A DNA stretch of 64,000 bases from Gaiellaceae bacterium (lineage in GTDB: Bacteria > Actinomycetota > Thermoleophilia > Gaiellales > Gaiellaceae). A program made the translations under genes and the position numbers. This document shows positions 25,632-33,644 of this stretch, piece by piece. Under the pieces are notes generated by a model. The model was not told the origin of the DNA and did no database searches. It saw only the letters and a program-made list of their open reading frames with translations. How positions within the stretch are numbered: position 1 is the first letter of the stretch; every line of letters begins with the position of its first letter. The stretch spans positions 2,357,988 to 2,421,987 of the forward strand of contig BPGK01000001.1 in NCBI GenBank assembly GCA_026002995.1. Direction: 5' to 3'.

Positions 25632-26330
25632 ATGGCGAAGGTCCTGATCATCGAGGACGACGAGGTCATCGCCCGGGGAATGGCCCGGCATCTCGAGGCG
25701 GCCGGCTTCGACGCGGTCGGCGTGGCCAACGGCGAGACCGGTCTCGCACGGCTGCGCTACGAGCAACCTGACGTGTGCGTGCTCGATCTCATGCTCCCGG
25801 GAATGGACGGCTGGCGGGTGATCGAAAAGGCGCGGGAGGAAGGCATCGGGACTCCGATCATCGTCGTCTCGGCACGCGGAACCGAGCACGACCGCGTGCA
25901 CGCGCTCGAGATCGGCGCCGACGACTACCTCGTGAAGCCCTTCTCGATGAAAGAGCTCGCCGCCCGCGTACGCGTCGCCGCGCGTCGCGGAGTCGCAGCG
26001 ACCGAACCGCGGCGCGGCGACGCGATCGAGATCGAGGAGCTGCGACTCGATCCGAACAATGTGCAGGCGTACGTGGACGGGGTCAGCGCCGAGCTCACCC
26101 CGACGGAGTTCCGGCTCCTCTACACCCTCGCCCGCGAGCAGGGTCGGGTGCTCACGCGCGACGAGCTGCTTCAGCGCGTATGGGGCCGACGCGCAACGCA
26201 CCGCGACCGCACCGTGGACGTGTTCGTCCGCAAGCTCCGCGAGAAGGTCGACCGACGCTCCCCACGTCACGCCTTCATCCACACGCGCTACGGCGTCGGC
26301 TACAAGCTGGAAGCGATCCCCAAGCGGTAG
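25632..26330 (+). CDS. OmpR-family response regulator, PhoP/RegX3-like
   Basis: The 232-residue regulator has a receiver domain with acidic pocket IIEDDE, phospho-acceptor Asp in CVLDLMLPGMDGW, Ser in IIVVSARG and Lys in LVKPFS. The C-terminal winged helix is typical (ELTPTEFRLLYTLAREQGRVLTRDELLQRVWG, then RTVDVFVRKLREKV and TRYGVGYKLE). It probably pairs with the sensor kinase 0.9 kb away and binds the PHO-box-like repeats before ppk1, both pstS genes and its own gene. The start is ATG 25632; an upstream in-frame extension has no support. Confidence 0.94.
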   Translation: MAKVLIIEDDEVIARGMARHLEAAGFDAVGVANGETGLARLRYEQPDVCVLDLMLPGMDGWRVIEKAREEGIGTPIIVVSARGTEHDRVHALEIGADDYLVKPFSMKELAARVRVAARRGVAATEPRRGDAIEIEELRLDPNNVQAYVDGVSAELTPTEFRLLYTLAREQGRVLTRDELLQRVWGRRATHRDRTVDVFVRKLREKVDRRSPRHAFIHTRYGVGYKLEAIPKR

Positions 26331-26395
26331 CGGCGAAGGGGCCGCGGCCGGTCGCCGCGACGGAGATCGCGTTCCAAACGACGTCGTCAGCGCCT

Positions 26396-26424
26396 GCTAG
26401 CCTTTAGCGCGGTTAATGGTTAGC
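26396..26424. promoter_or_regulatory. Imperfect palindrome over the marR promoter and start
   Basis: Outer arms GCTAGCC (26396-26402) and GGTTAGC (26418-26424) match at six of seven positions, with weaker inner arms TTTAGC/GGTTAA. A TAGCCT -10-like element (26398-26403) and the ATG (26416) lie inside. The layout suggests autorepression by MarR. Confidence 0.35.
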
Positions 26425-26859
26425 ATTCCTACGCTTTCACCGGAAGTCGTCGCGGCCGAGCTCAGACCTGCGCTCCTCCGCCTCGCGCGCGAGCTGCGCC
26501 ACGAGACGGAGCAGGCCGGGATCAGCGCGAGGCAGGCGACACTCCTCTGGCTCGTGAAGCGGAGTCCCGGACTCTCGCTCGCCGAGCTCGCCGCCGCCGA
26601 GGGGATCTCCCCACCGGCGATGTCAGGCCACGTCGACCGGCTCGAGCGCGCGGGGCTCGTTCGGCGCGTGCGCGACTCCGGCGATCGCCGTCGCGTCGGT
26701 CTCGAGCTCACTGCCGAGGGGGCTCGGCTGCTGCGCAACGTCCGAGCCCGGCGCACGATGTGGCTCACCCAACGGCTGCAGAGGCTCGAGCCGGACGAGC
26801 TGGCAGCAATCGCGGCGGCGGTTCCGGCGCTCTCCAAGCTCCTCGAGGAGGGCGCATGA
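26416..26859 (+). CDS. MarR-family transcriptional regulator
   Basis: The 147-residue winged-helix protein has the MarR core SLAELAAAEGISPPAMSGHVDRLERAGLVRRVRD followed by the wing DRRRVGLELTAEG. Dimerisation helices flank it. Its stop overlaps the ATG of the MFS gene by four bases, so it probably controls that exporter in response to a small ligand. The start at ATG 26416 sits inside a palindrome. Confidence 0.9.
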   Translation: MVSIPTLSPEVVAAELRPALLRLARELRHETEQAGISARQATLLWLVKRSPGLSLAELAAAEGISPPAMSGHVDRLERAGLVRRVRDSGDRRRVGLELTAEGARLLRNVRARRTMWLTQRLQRLEPDELAAIAAAVPALSKLLEEGA

Positions 26860-28106
26860 CCCCCCTCGCGGTCGCGCTCCGCACGCGCACGTTCCGCAGC
26901 CTGGAGGCTCACCGCAACTACCGCCTCTACTTCCTCGGCCAGGTCGTCTCACTCGCCGGCACCTGGATGCAGAACATCGCGCTCGCGTGGCTCGTCCTCG
27001 AGCTCTCGCGCTCGCCGCTCGCCGTCGGCGGCCTCGCCTTCGCGCGCTTCCTCCCGTTCACCGCCTTCGGCCTCGTGGCCGGCGTTGTCGCAGACCGGGT
27101 GGACTCCCGCCGGCTCGTGATGACGACGCAGGCCGCCGCGATGGTGGTCTCGCTCGCCCTCGCCACGGTCACGCTCACGGGAACGGCGACGCTCCCGATC
27201 GTCTACGTGCTCGCCGCGCTCGGCGGCACCGCGCTCGCGTTCGACGCGCCCGGCCGGCAGTCGCTCACCTTCCAACTCGTCGGACCGAGGGAGCTCCCGA
27301 ACGCGGTTGCGCTCAACACGGGGCTGTTCAACGGGTCGCGCATCGTCGGACCGGCAATCGCAGGCGTGCTGATCGCCGCCGTCGGTACCGGTGCGTGCTT
27401 CGCGGTGAACGCCGCGAGCTTCCTCGCCGTTCTCGCCGCCCTCGCCCTCATTCGCGAGGACGAGCTGCATCCGGTCGAGCGAGACGGCTCGGCAACGCTC
27501 GTGCGCGGGCTCCGACGCGCACTCGGGTTCGTCCGCCGGGATCCCCAGCTTCCTTGGATCCTTGCCGTGGTGACGGTCGTCAGCACCGTCGGCTTCAACT
27601 TTCACGTGCTCGTCCCGCTCTTGGCCGCGAACACCCTGCACGTCGGCCCCGAGGGCCTAGGGCTCCTCTCCGCCTCGTTCGGTGTGGGCGCCCTCGTCGG
27701 CGCCCTCGTCGCCGCCTCCTTCCACGTCGCGAGCTGGCGTCTCTTCTGCGTCGGCGCAGCCGGGTTCGGCGCGCTGGCGCTTGCGCTCGCTCCGGTCACC
27801 GATCCCGTCCTGGCCGCCCTCGTCCTCTTCGCGATCGGGGTCTCGTTCACGCTCTTCACGGCGAACGCGAACGCGCTCGTGCAGCTCGGAGCGCCGGACA
27901 CGCTGCGCGGGCGGCTGATCGGGATCTACCTCTTCGCCTTCGTCGGCCTGGCGCCGCTGGGCGGCCTCCTCGCGGGGTGGCTGGCGGAGGTGGGCGGCAC
28001 CCGACTCGCGTTCGCCGTCGCCGGCCTGACCTCCCTCGTCACGGTCACCCTGGCCCGCGCCCTCCGCAACCGCTCGCTCGCGCACGCCGCGGCTGCGGGA
28101 GCTTGA
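26856..28106 (+). CDS. MFS exporter (MFS_3/EntS-like)
   Basis: This is a 416-residue protein with 12 predicted helices. The N-terminus RSLEAHRNYRLYFLGQVVSLAGTWMQNIALAWLVLELS is the hallmark of the MFS_3 group that includes the enterobactin exporter EntS. The loop motif GVVADRVDSRRLVM and the region APGRQSLTFQLVGPRELPNAVALN are also typical. Drug or siderophore efflux is likely; the substrate is unknown. It is translationally coupled to the MarR gene (ATGA overlap). Confidence 0.9.
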   Translation: MTPLAVALRTRTFRSLEAHRNYRLYFLGQVVSLAGTWMQNIALAWLVLELSRSPLAVGGLAFARFLPFTAFGLVAGVVADRVDSRRLVMTTQAAAMVVSLALATVTLTGTATLPIVYVLAALGGTALAFDAPGRQSLTFQLVGPRELPNAVALNTGLFNGSRIVGPAIAGVLIAAVGTGACFAVNAASFLAVLAALALIREDELHPVERDGSATLVRGLRRALGFVRRDPQLPWILAVVTVVSTVGFNFHVLVPLLAANTLHVGPEGLGLLSASFGVGALVGALVAASFHVASWRLFCVGAAGFGALALALAPVTDPVLAALVLFAIGVSFTLFTANANALVQLGAPDTLRGRLIGIYLFAFVGLAPLGGLLAGWLAEVGGTRLAFAVAGLTSLVTVTLARALRNRSLAHAAAAGA

Positions 28107-28127
28107 CGGGCCCCGGGCTCCATCCGC

Positions 28128-28230
28128 TACGGTTCCGCCCGAGGGGCAGTATCCCCACACGGACGTCATCGTCAGTCCGGCCTCGTGCCCGGTGGCGTCG
28201 GCCGCGAGCCCGCGGCGGGAGAGACCTTCG
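28128..28230 (+). promoter_or_regulatory. Probable yybP-ykoY manganese riboswitch with its promoter
   Basis: A -10 element TACGGT (28128-28133) would start transcription near 28140, the first base of the predicted P1 stem. P1 pairs CGAGGG (28140-28145) with CCTTCG (28225-28230). It brings together the two conserved blocks of the class: a GGGGCAGTA stretch (28143-28151, consensus GGGGAGUAG) and GAGACCTTCG (28221-28230, consensus AAGACCUU). An internal CGTCATCGTCAG resembles the GUCGUCA region. The next gene encodes a TerC-family protein, a standard partner of this riboswitch. The first block carries one extra base, so confidence is moderate. Confidence 0.55.
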
Positions 28231-28261
28231 CACTCCAGTAAGAGCCTGACGAAGGGAGCTC

Positions 28262-29251
28262 GTGGTGGAACTCGATCTCTGGATGTGGGCGGCGTTCGGC
28301 GTCTTCGTCGTCGCCATGCTGGCCTTCGACCTCGCGTTCTTCGGACGCCGCGGCGGGGAGATCGGGTTCCGCGAGGCGGCCGTGTGGAGCGTCTTCTGGA
28401 CGCTCCTCGGACTGGGCTTCACGGTCTTCCTCTGGCAGTGGCAGGGTCGGCAGCCGGCCGGGGAGTACCTCGCAGGCTTCTTGATCGAGAAGTCGCTCTC
28501 GGTCGACAACCTCTTCGTCTTCGCGCTCATCTTCGCGTACTTCGCCGTGCCCGCCGCGTACCAGCGGCGGGTCATCTTCTGGGGCATCGTCGGCGCGGTC
28601 GTACTGCGCGGGATCTTCATCCTCGCGGGCGCGGCCCTGCTCGACGCGTTCCACTACACGATCTACGTGTTCGGCGCGTTCCTCGTCTTGACGGGCATCC
28701 GGATGGCACGCCACTCGGAGGTAGAGATCCACCCCGAGCGCAACCCGGCCCTGCGGCTCATGCGCCGGGTGCTGCCGATGACGGCCGAGTACCACGGGGA
28801 TCGGCTCACCGTCCGCACGCGGGAAGGACGGCGCATGGCGACGCCGCTCATGGCCTCGCTCGTCCTCGTGGCGGCGTTCGACCTCGTGTTCGCGGTCGAC
28901 TCGATCCCCGCGATCTTCGCCGTCACGCGGGACACCTTCATCGTGTACGCAGCCAATGCCTTCTCGCTCCTGGGACTCGCCTCGCTCTACTTCGTGCTCG
29001 TCGGGATGATGGAGAGGTTCCGATACTTGAACGTCGGGCTCGCGGTGATCCTCGTCTTCGTCGGCGGGAAGATGCTCGCCTCGGACGTGTACAAGGTTCC
29101 CGTCGCGATCTCGCTCGGGGTCATCCTCGCCGTCCTGGCCGTCACGATCGCGGTCTCGCTCCTGCGCCCGCTCCCCGAGGGCGAGAGACACGACGAGGAC
29201 GAGCCGCCCGGCCCATCACCGACCGCCGAGCCGGCCGATCAGCCGGCCTGA
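28262..29251 (+). CDS. TerC/Alx-family integral membrane protein
   Basis: The 329-residue protein has nine or so helices and the TerC signatures LIEKSLSVDNLFVFALIF (residues 77-94) and AAFDLVFAVDSIPAIFAVTRD (about 203-223), each with conserved acidic residues in the membrane that bind metal in Mn exporters of this family. Alx/TerC proteins export Mn2+ and protect secreted enzymes from mismetallation. Two GTG codons follow a GAAGGGAG ribosome site; 28262 is taken. Control by an upstream Mn riboswitch is likely. Confidence 0.92.
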   Translation: MVELDLWMWAAFGVFVVAMLAFDLAFFGRRGGEIGFREAAVWSVFWTLLGLGFTVFLWQWQGRQPAGEYLAGFLIEKSLSVDNLFVFALIFAYFAVPAAYQRRVIFWGIVGAVVLRGIFILAGAALLDAFHYTIYVFGAFLVLTGIRMARHSEVEIHPERNPALRLMRRVLPMTAEYHGDRLTVRTREGRRMATPLMASLVLVAAFDLVFAVDSIPAIFAVTRDTFIVYAANAFSLLGLASLYFVLVGMMERFRYLNVGLAVILVFVGGKMLASDVYKVPVAISLGVILAVLAVTIAVSLLRPLPEGERHDEDEPPGPSPTAEPADQPA

Positions 29252-29262
29252 GGTCGGTCTCC

Positions 29263-30141
29263 GTGGACGTCTACCGCACTCCGGACGAGCGGTTCGAGGC
29301 ACTCCCGGGCTACGGCTTCGCGCCGCGCTATCTCGAGCAGGCTGGCCTCCGGCTGCACTACGTCGACGAGGGTCGTGGCGATCCGATCCTGCTCCTGCAC
29401 GGCGAGCCGACCTGGTCGTTCCTGTACCGGAAGATGATTCCGACCCTCGCCCGGGTCGGTCGGGTCGTCGCGCCCGACTACTTCGGCTTCGGACGCTCGG
29501 ACAAGCCGACGCGGATCGAGGACTACTCGTACGACTTCCACTACGGGTCGATCGAGCGGCTCGCCGAGGAGCTCGACCTGTGGAACGCGACGGTCGTCGT
29601 GCAGGACTGGGGCGGGCCGATCGGGCTCCGCCTGGCGGTCGAGCACCCGGAGCGCGTCGCACGACTCGTGATCCTCAACACGGGAGTCGGAGCCGGGCGC
29701 GCGCCGTCCGAGGAGTGGTTGCGCTTCCGGGCGTTCGTGCGCCGAGTCGGACCGGAGATCGTCCCCGGCCAGTTGATCCGCGTTACGTGCGTGAACGACC
29801 TCGCGGACACGGTCGTCGAGGGCTACAACGCGCCGTTCCCGACGCCGGAGTCCAAGGCCGGGGTGCTCGCCTTCCCCGAGCTCGTCCCGACCGAGCTCGA
29901 CCACCCGTCGGCGCCGACGATGCTCGAGGTGCGTGACGCGCTCACGCGCTGGGAGAAGCCCGCCCTCGTGCTCTTCTCCGACTCCGACCCGATCTTCACC
30001 CCGCGCGCGGCCGAGAGAATGGCCGCTGCGATCCCAGGCGCAGGCCCGGCAGAGATCGTCGCCGGCGCCGGCCACTTCCTCCAGGAGGAGCGCGGAGAGG
30101 AGATCGCCGCCCGCATCGTCCGCTTCCTGGCTGAGACCTGA
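29263..30141 (+). CDS. Haloalkane dehalogenase-like alpha/beta hydrolase
   Basis: The 292-residue alpha/beta hydrolase has oxyanion-hole HGEPTWSFLYRK, nucleophile motif VVQDWGGPIGLRL (Asp nucleophile followed by the halide-binding Trp) and catalytic His in GAGHFLQEE. An Asp nucleophile with HGEPTWS matches haloalkane dehalogenases of subfamily I/II, which split C-halogen bonds to alcohol and halide. Epoxide hydrolases share part of the pattern but usually have HGFP. The start is GTG 29263, 11 bases after terC. True substrate is unproven. Confidence 0.85.
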   Translation: MDVYRTPDERFEALPGYGFAPRYLEQAGLRLHYVDEGRGDPILLLHGEPTWSFLYRKMIPTLARVGRVVAPDYFGFGRSDKPTRIEDYSYDFHYGSIERLAEELDLWNATVVVQDWGGPIGLRLAVEHPERVARLVILNTGVGAGRAPSEEWLRFRAFVRRVGPEIVPGQLIRVTCVNDLADTVVEGYNAPFPTPESKAGVLAFPELVPTELDHPSAPTMLEVRDALTRWEKPALVLFSDSDPIFTPRAAERMAAAIPGAGPAEIVAGAGHFLQEERGEEIAARIVRFLAET

Positions 30142-30155
30142 CGAGCGCGCAACGC

Positions 30156-30232
30156 GGGGTCAGGTCCCGTTCGTTGCACGCGCTGCGTGCAACGAACGGG
30201 ACCTGACCCCCTGTTGAACGGGACCTGACCCC
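30156..30232. repeat. Large palindromic repeat (REP/MITE-like) with an extra half-copy
   Basis: Two perfectly complementary 25-base arms (30156-30180 and 30186-30210) enclose a five-base loop; the left arm begins GGGGTCAGGTCCCGTT. A third, shorter copy of the right arm's end, AACGGGACCTGACCCC, follows at 30217-30232. It lies between convergent genes and could end transcription from both sides. The sequence resembles dispersed GGGGTCAGGTCCC-type elements that I recall from several high-GC genomes. No transposase is nearby. Confidence 0.75.
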
Positions 30233-30258
30233 ATGTTGCACCCGGCGCCGCCGGGTCC

Positions 30259-31275
30259 TCAGCCGGCGGCGCCGACAGTCCAGGTGTCGCCGGAGTGGAG
30301 CAGCGCAGCGAGGTCGCCCTCTCCGTGCTGCGCTACCGCCGCATCGAGCTGGGCGCCCATGAGCTCGTCGTAGGCAGCGCGCTCGACGGCGCGGAAGACG
30401 CCGAGCGGCAGCGCTCCATCGGTCTCGAGCGTGATGCGCGAGAGCGCGAAGGCGAGGCTCGGCTCACGGTGGGCCGGGTCGTGGACGAGCAGCCGCTCCT
30501 CTCCCACCGCGGCCACGTCCACGACTTGCGCCGATCCGTCCTCGTGCTGGATGACGCCGCGCTCGCCCTCGACGCCGAAGCGGATCGGCTCGCCCTGCTC
30601 GAGGTAGATGCGGTTCGCCTTGTCCTCGCGGACGCCGTCGAAGGCCCCGTCGTTGTAGATGTTGCAGTTCTGGAGGATCTCGACGAACGCCGAGCCTCGG
30701 TGGCGCGCCGCCGCTTCGAGCACCGCGGCGAGGCCCTTCTTGTCCGTGTCGATGGCCCGCGCGACGAAGGACGCCTCGGCGCCGATGGCGACCGAGAGCG
30801 GATTGAACGGGTAGTCGAGCGAGCCCATGGGCGTCGACTTCGTCACCTTCCCGAGCTCGGACGTGGGCGAGTACTGCCCTTTCGTGAGCCCGTAGATGCG
30901 GTTGTTGAAGAGCAGGATCTTGAGATTCACGTTGCGGCGCAGCGCGTGGATGAGGTGGTTCCCGCCGATCGAGAGCGCGTCTCCGTCTCCCGTTACGACC
31001 CAGACCGAGAGATCGGGCCGCGACACGGCGAGGCCCGTCGCGATCGCAGGGGCGCGACCGTGGATCGAGTGCATCCCGTACGTGTTCATGTAGTACGGGA
31101 AGCGCGCCGCGCACCCGATCCCCGAGACGAAGACGATGCGCTCGCGCGGGATCCCGAGCTCGGGCATGAAGCTCTGAACCACGTTGAGGATCGCGTAGTC
31201 CCCGCAGCCCGGGCACCAGCGCACCTCCTGGTCGGACTTGAAGTCCTTGGCCGTCAGCTGGACGAGATCGCTCAC
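30259..31275 (-). CDS. korB: 2-oxoacid:ferredoxin oxidoreductase, beta subunit
   Basis: This is the thiamine-diphosphate-binding subunit of a 2-oxoglutarate (or related 2-oxoacid):ferredoxin oxidoreductase, which oxidatively decarboxylates the acid to acyl-CoA. The 338-residue protein has RWCPGCGDYAIL (cluster/TPP region), SGIGCAARFPYYMNTYGMHSIHGR and the TPP motif GDGDALSIGGNHLIHALRRN with NNRIYGLTKGQ. GTG 31275 overlaps the alpha-subunit stop by four bases. The length and the LTKGQYSPTS segment are typical of KorB. Confidence 0.95.
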   Translation of the reverse strand: MSDLVQLTAKDFKSDQEVRWCPGCGDYAILNVVQSFMPELGIPRERIVFVSGIGCAARFPYYMNTYGMHSIHGRAPAIATGLAVSRPDLSVWVVTGDGDALSIGGNHLIHALRRNVNLKILLFNNRIYGLTKGQYSPTSELGKVTKSTPMGSLDYPFNPLSVAIGAEASFVARAIDTDKKGLAAVLEAAARHRGSAFVEILQNCNIYNDGAFDGVREDKANRIYLEQGEPIRFGVEGERGVIQHEDGSAQVVDVAAVGEERLLVHDPAHREPSLAFALSRITLETDGALPLGVFRAVERAAYDELMGAQLDAAVAQHGEGDLAALLHSGDTWTVGAAG

Positions 31276-33116
31276 GAGTCCACCAACTCTGTGATCGCCG
31301 CCTCGAGCTCGGCTGCTCGGAACGGCCGGCCGCGAACCTTGTTGTAGCCGCGAGCATCTACGAGGAACTCGGCGCGTAGCAGCATCCGCAGCTGGCCGAG
31401 ATTCATCTCCGGCACGAGCACCTTCTCGTACGCGTGCACGACCTCCCCCGTGTTGCGCGGGAAGGGGTTCAGGTAGCGGAGATGCGCTACCGCGACCTTC
31501 CGCCCGCTCGCGCGGACGCGTCGCGCCGCCGCCGCAATCGCGCCGTACGTCGAGCCCCAGCCGAGCACGAGCGTGTCGGCGCCGTCCGGATCGTCCACCT
31601 GGAGCTCGGGGATGTCGTCTGCGATCCCCGCCACCTTCTGCGCGCGCAGATGAACCATGAGGTCGTGGTTCTCCGGGTCGTACGAGACGTTGCCGGTCTC
31701 GTGCTCCTTCTCGAGGCCCCCGATCCGGTGCTCGAGACCCGGGGTGCCGGGGATCGCCCAGGGTCGTGCCAGGGTCTCCGGATCCCGCGCGTAGGGCAGG
31801 AACCCATCTCCGTCGCCGGTCGCGAACTCGACCGGGATGGCCGGAAGATCGGCGACGTCCGGGATGCGCCACGGCTCGGACCCGTTGGCGAGGTAGGCGT
31901 CCGAGAGGAGGAAGACGGGCGTTCGGTACGTGATGGCGATCCGCGCCGCCTCGATCGCCATCTGGAAGCAGTCGGCGGGCGTCGCGGCGGCGAGAACCGG
32001 CACAGGCGACTCCGAGTTGCGACCGAAGAGCACCATCAGGAGATCCGCCTGCTCCGGCTTCGTCGGCATCCCGGTCGAGGGCCCCGCGCGCTGGACGTCG
32101 ATCACGACGAGCGGAAGCTCGAGCGCGACGGCGAGCCCGACCGTCTCCGACTTCAGGACGACGCCCGGCCCCGCCGACGTCGTGACGCCGAGGGCGCCTC
32201 CGAAGGACGCGCCGAGCGCTGCGCCCGAGGCCGCGATCTCGTCCTCGGCCTGGAACGTGCGCACGCCGAAGTGTTTCAGCGCGGCGAGCTCCTCCAGGAT
32301 GCTCGATGCAGGCGTGATCGGGTAGGCGCCGAGGAAGAGCGGGAGACCGGACAGGCGGCTCGCGGCGACGAGCCCGTACGAGAGGGCCGTGTTCCCGGAG
32401 ATCTGTCGGTACGTCCCCGGCCGGAGCTTCGCCGGAGCGATCTCGTACGAGACCGCGAAGTCCTCGGAGGTCTCGCCGTAGTTCCAGCCCGCCTTGAAGG
32501 CGCGCGTGTTCGCCTCGACGATCTCGGGGCGGCGCGCGAACTTCCGCTCGATGAAGGCGAGCGTCCCCTCGGTCGGGCGGTGGTAGAGCCAGGACATGAG
32601 ACCGAGCGCGAAGAAGTTCTTCGAGCGCTCGGCCTCGCGGGAGGTGACCCCCTCGACCTCCTTGAGCGCCTCGATCGTCATGGACGAGAGCGCGACCGCG
32701 TGCACGTGGTAGTCGGAGAGCGAGCCGTCCTCGAGCGGGTTCGACTCGTAGCCCGCCTTCTGGAGGTTGCGCTCGTTGAACGCGTCGGTGTTGACGATGA
32801 TCGTCGCGCCCTTGGGGAGATCGGCGAGGTTCACCTTCAGCGCCGCCGGGTTCATCGCCACGAGCACGTTCGGCTGGTCGCCGGGCGTGAGGATGTCGTG
32901 GTCGGCAAAGTGAACCTGGAACCCGGACACGCCGGGGAGCGACCCGGCCGGCGCGCGGATCTCGGCCGGGAAGTCGGGCAGCGTGACGAGGTCGTTGCCG
33001 AAGACCGCCGTCTCGCTCGTGAAGCGGTCGCCCGTGAGCTGCATCCCATCGCCGGAGTCACCGGCAAACCGGATCACGACCCGATCGATCTGCTCGACGG
33101 GCTTCGAAGAGCTCAT
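31272..33116 (-). CDS. korA: 2-oxoacid:ferredoxin oxidoreductase, alpha subunit (gamma domain fused)
   Basis: The 614-residue protein joins an N-terminal gamma domain (RVVIRFAGDSGDGMQLTGD, LPDFPAEIRAPAG) to the alpha domain (GNTALSYGLVAASRLSGLPLFLGAYPITPASSILEELA, EDEIAASGAALGASFGGALG, TSAGPG, STGMPTKPEQADL). This is the actinobacterial KorA layout. With KorB it forms a heterodimer that gives acyl-CoA and reduced ferredoxin. ATG 33116 is supported by TATACC (33128-33123) six bases upstream; GTG 33134 is the alternative. Confidence 0.95.
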   Translation of the reverse strand: MSSSKPVEQIDRVVIRFAGDSGDGMQLTGDRFTSETAVFGNDLVTLPDFPAEIRAPAGSLPGVSGFQVHFADHDILTPGDQPNVLVAMNPAALKVNLADLPKGATIIVNTDAFNERNLQKAGYESNPLEDGSLSDYHVHAVALSSMTIEALKEVEGVTSREAERSKNFFALGLMSWLYHRPTEGTLAFIERKFARRPEIVEANTRAFKAGWNYGETSEDFAVSYEIAPAKLRPGTYRQISGNTALSYGLVAASRLSGLPLFLGAYPITPASSILEELAALKHFGVRTFQAEDEIAASGAALGASFGGALGVTTSAGPGVVLKSETVGLAVALELPLVVIDVQRAGPSTGMPTKPEQADLLMVLFGRNSESPVPVLAAATPADCFQMAIEAARIAITYRTPVFLLSDAYLANGSEPWRIPDVADLPAIPVEFATGDGDGFLPYARDPETLARPWAIPGTPGLEHRIGGLEKEHETGNVSYDPENHDLMVHLRAQKVAGIADDIPELQVDDPDGADTLVLGWGSTYGAIAAAARRVRASGRKVAVAHLRYLNPFPRNTGEVVHAYEKVLVPEMNLGQLRMLLRAEFLVDARGYNKVRGRPFRAAELEAAITELVDS

Positions 33117-33169
33117 GAACGAGGTATAGCGCACGCGGAGGCCGGGAGCGCGAGTAGCCTTGCGGCACG
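33117..33169. promoter_or_regulatory. Divergent promoters of korA and the START-domain gene
   Basis: TATACC on the minus strand (33128-33123) lies six bases from the korA ATG. TAGCCT on the plus strand (33155-33160) lies nine bases from the GTG at 33170. Both fit leaderless -10 elements. Confidence 0.5.
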
Positions 33170-33619
33170 GTGCGAATCGTCGAGAGCATCCTGATCGACC
33201 GGCCCCCCGAGGACGTCTGGGCGGTCGTCTCGGATCTCGAGACGCACACGATCTGGCGTCCGGCGCTCGTGGAGTTCCGCCGGCTCGACGACAGGCCGCT
33301 TCGCATCGGCTCGCAGATCCGCGAAGTGCTCCGTTGGGGCACGCGCGAGATCGAGATCGAGGACGTGGTCACTGCGCTCGACCCGCCGCGGCGCTTCGCG
33401 CTGCGCGGGGGATGGAGCGCGGCCGACTTCGAGGTCGACTTCCTGCTCGAGCCCGTCGGCGACGGGACACGCGTCACGATGGACTGGCCCCTGCGCCCGA
33501 AGTCCCCGCTGCTACGCCTCGCGGCGCCCTTCCTGAAGAGAACGATGAGCAAGGCGACGCGGGAAGAGCTCGAGAAGCTGCGCGACTACGTCGAAGCCCG
33601 TCCGGCCGCGAGCGCGTGA
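33170..33619 (+). CDS. SRPBCC (START-like) domain protein
   Basis: The 149-residue protein opens with ESILIDRPPEDVWAVVSDLETHTIWRPALVE and continues as a helix-grip fold, as in polyketide cyclase/dehydrase-like SRPBCC proteins. These bind hydrophobic ligands in a central cavity. The C-terminal helix KRTMSKATREELEKLRDYVE closes the fold. No catalytic residue can be assigned. The start is GTG 33170 behind a -10 element. Confidence 0.85.
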   Translation: MRIVESILIDRPPEDVWAVVSDLETHTIWRPALVEFRRLDDRPLRIGSQIREVLRWGTREIEIEDVVTALDPPRRFALRGGWSAADFEVDFLLEPVGDGTRVTMDWPLRPKSPLLRLAAPFLKRTMSKATREELEKLRDYVEARPAASA

Positions 33620-33644
33620 GGGGCGAGCCGCGGCTCCGCCGCGC

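Noticed and set aside
30142-30258. The palindrome as a tRNA or a simple terminator
   Set aside because: There is no cloverleaf, and the stem is twice the length of a usual terminator and has a third arm copy, so repeat element is the better label.
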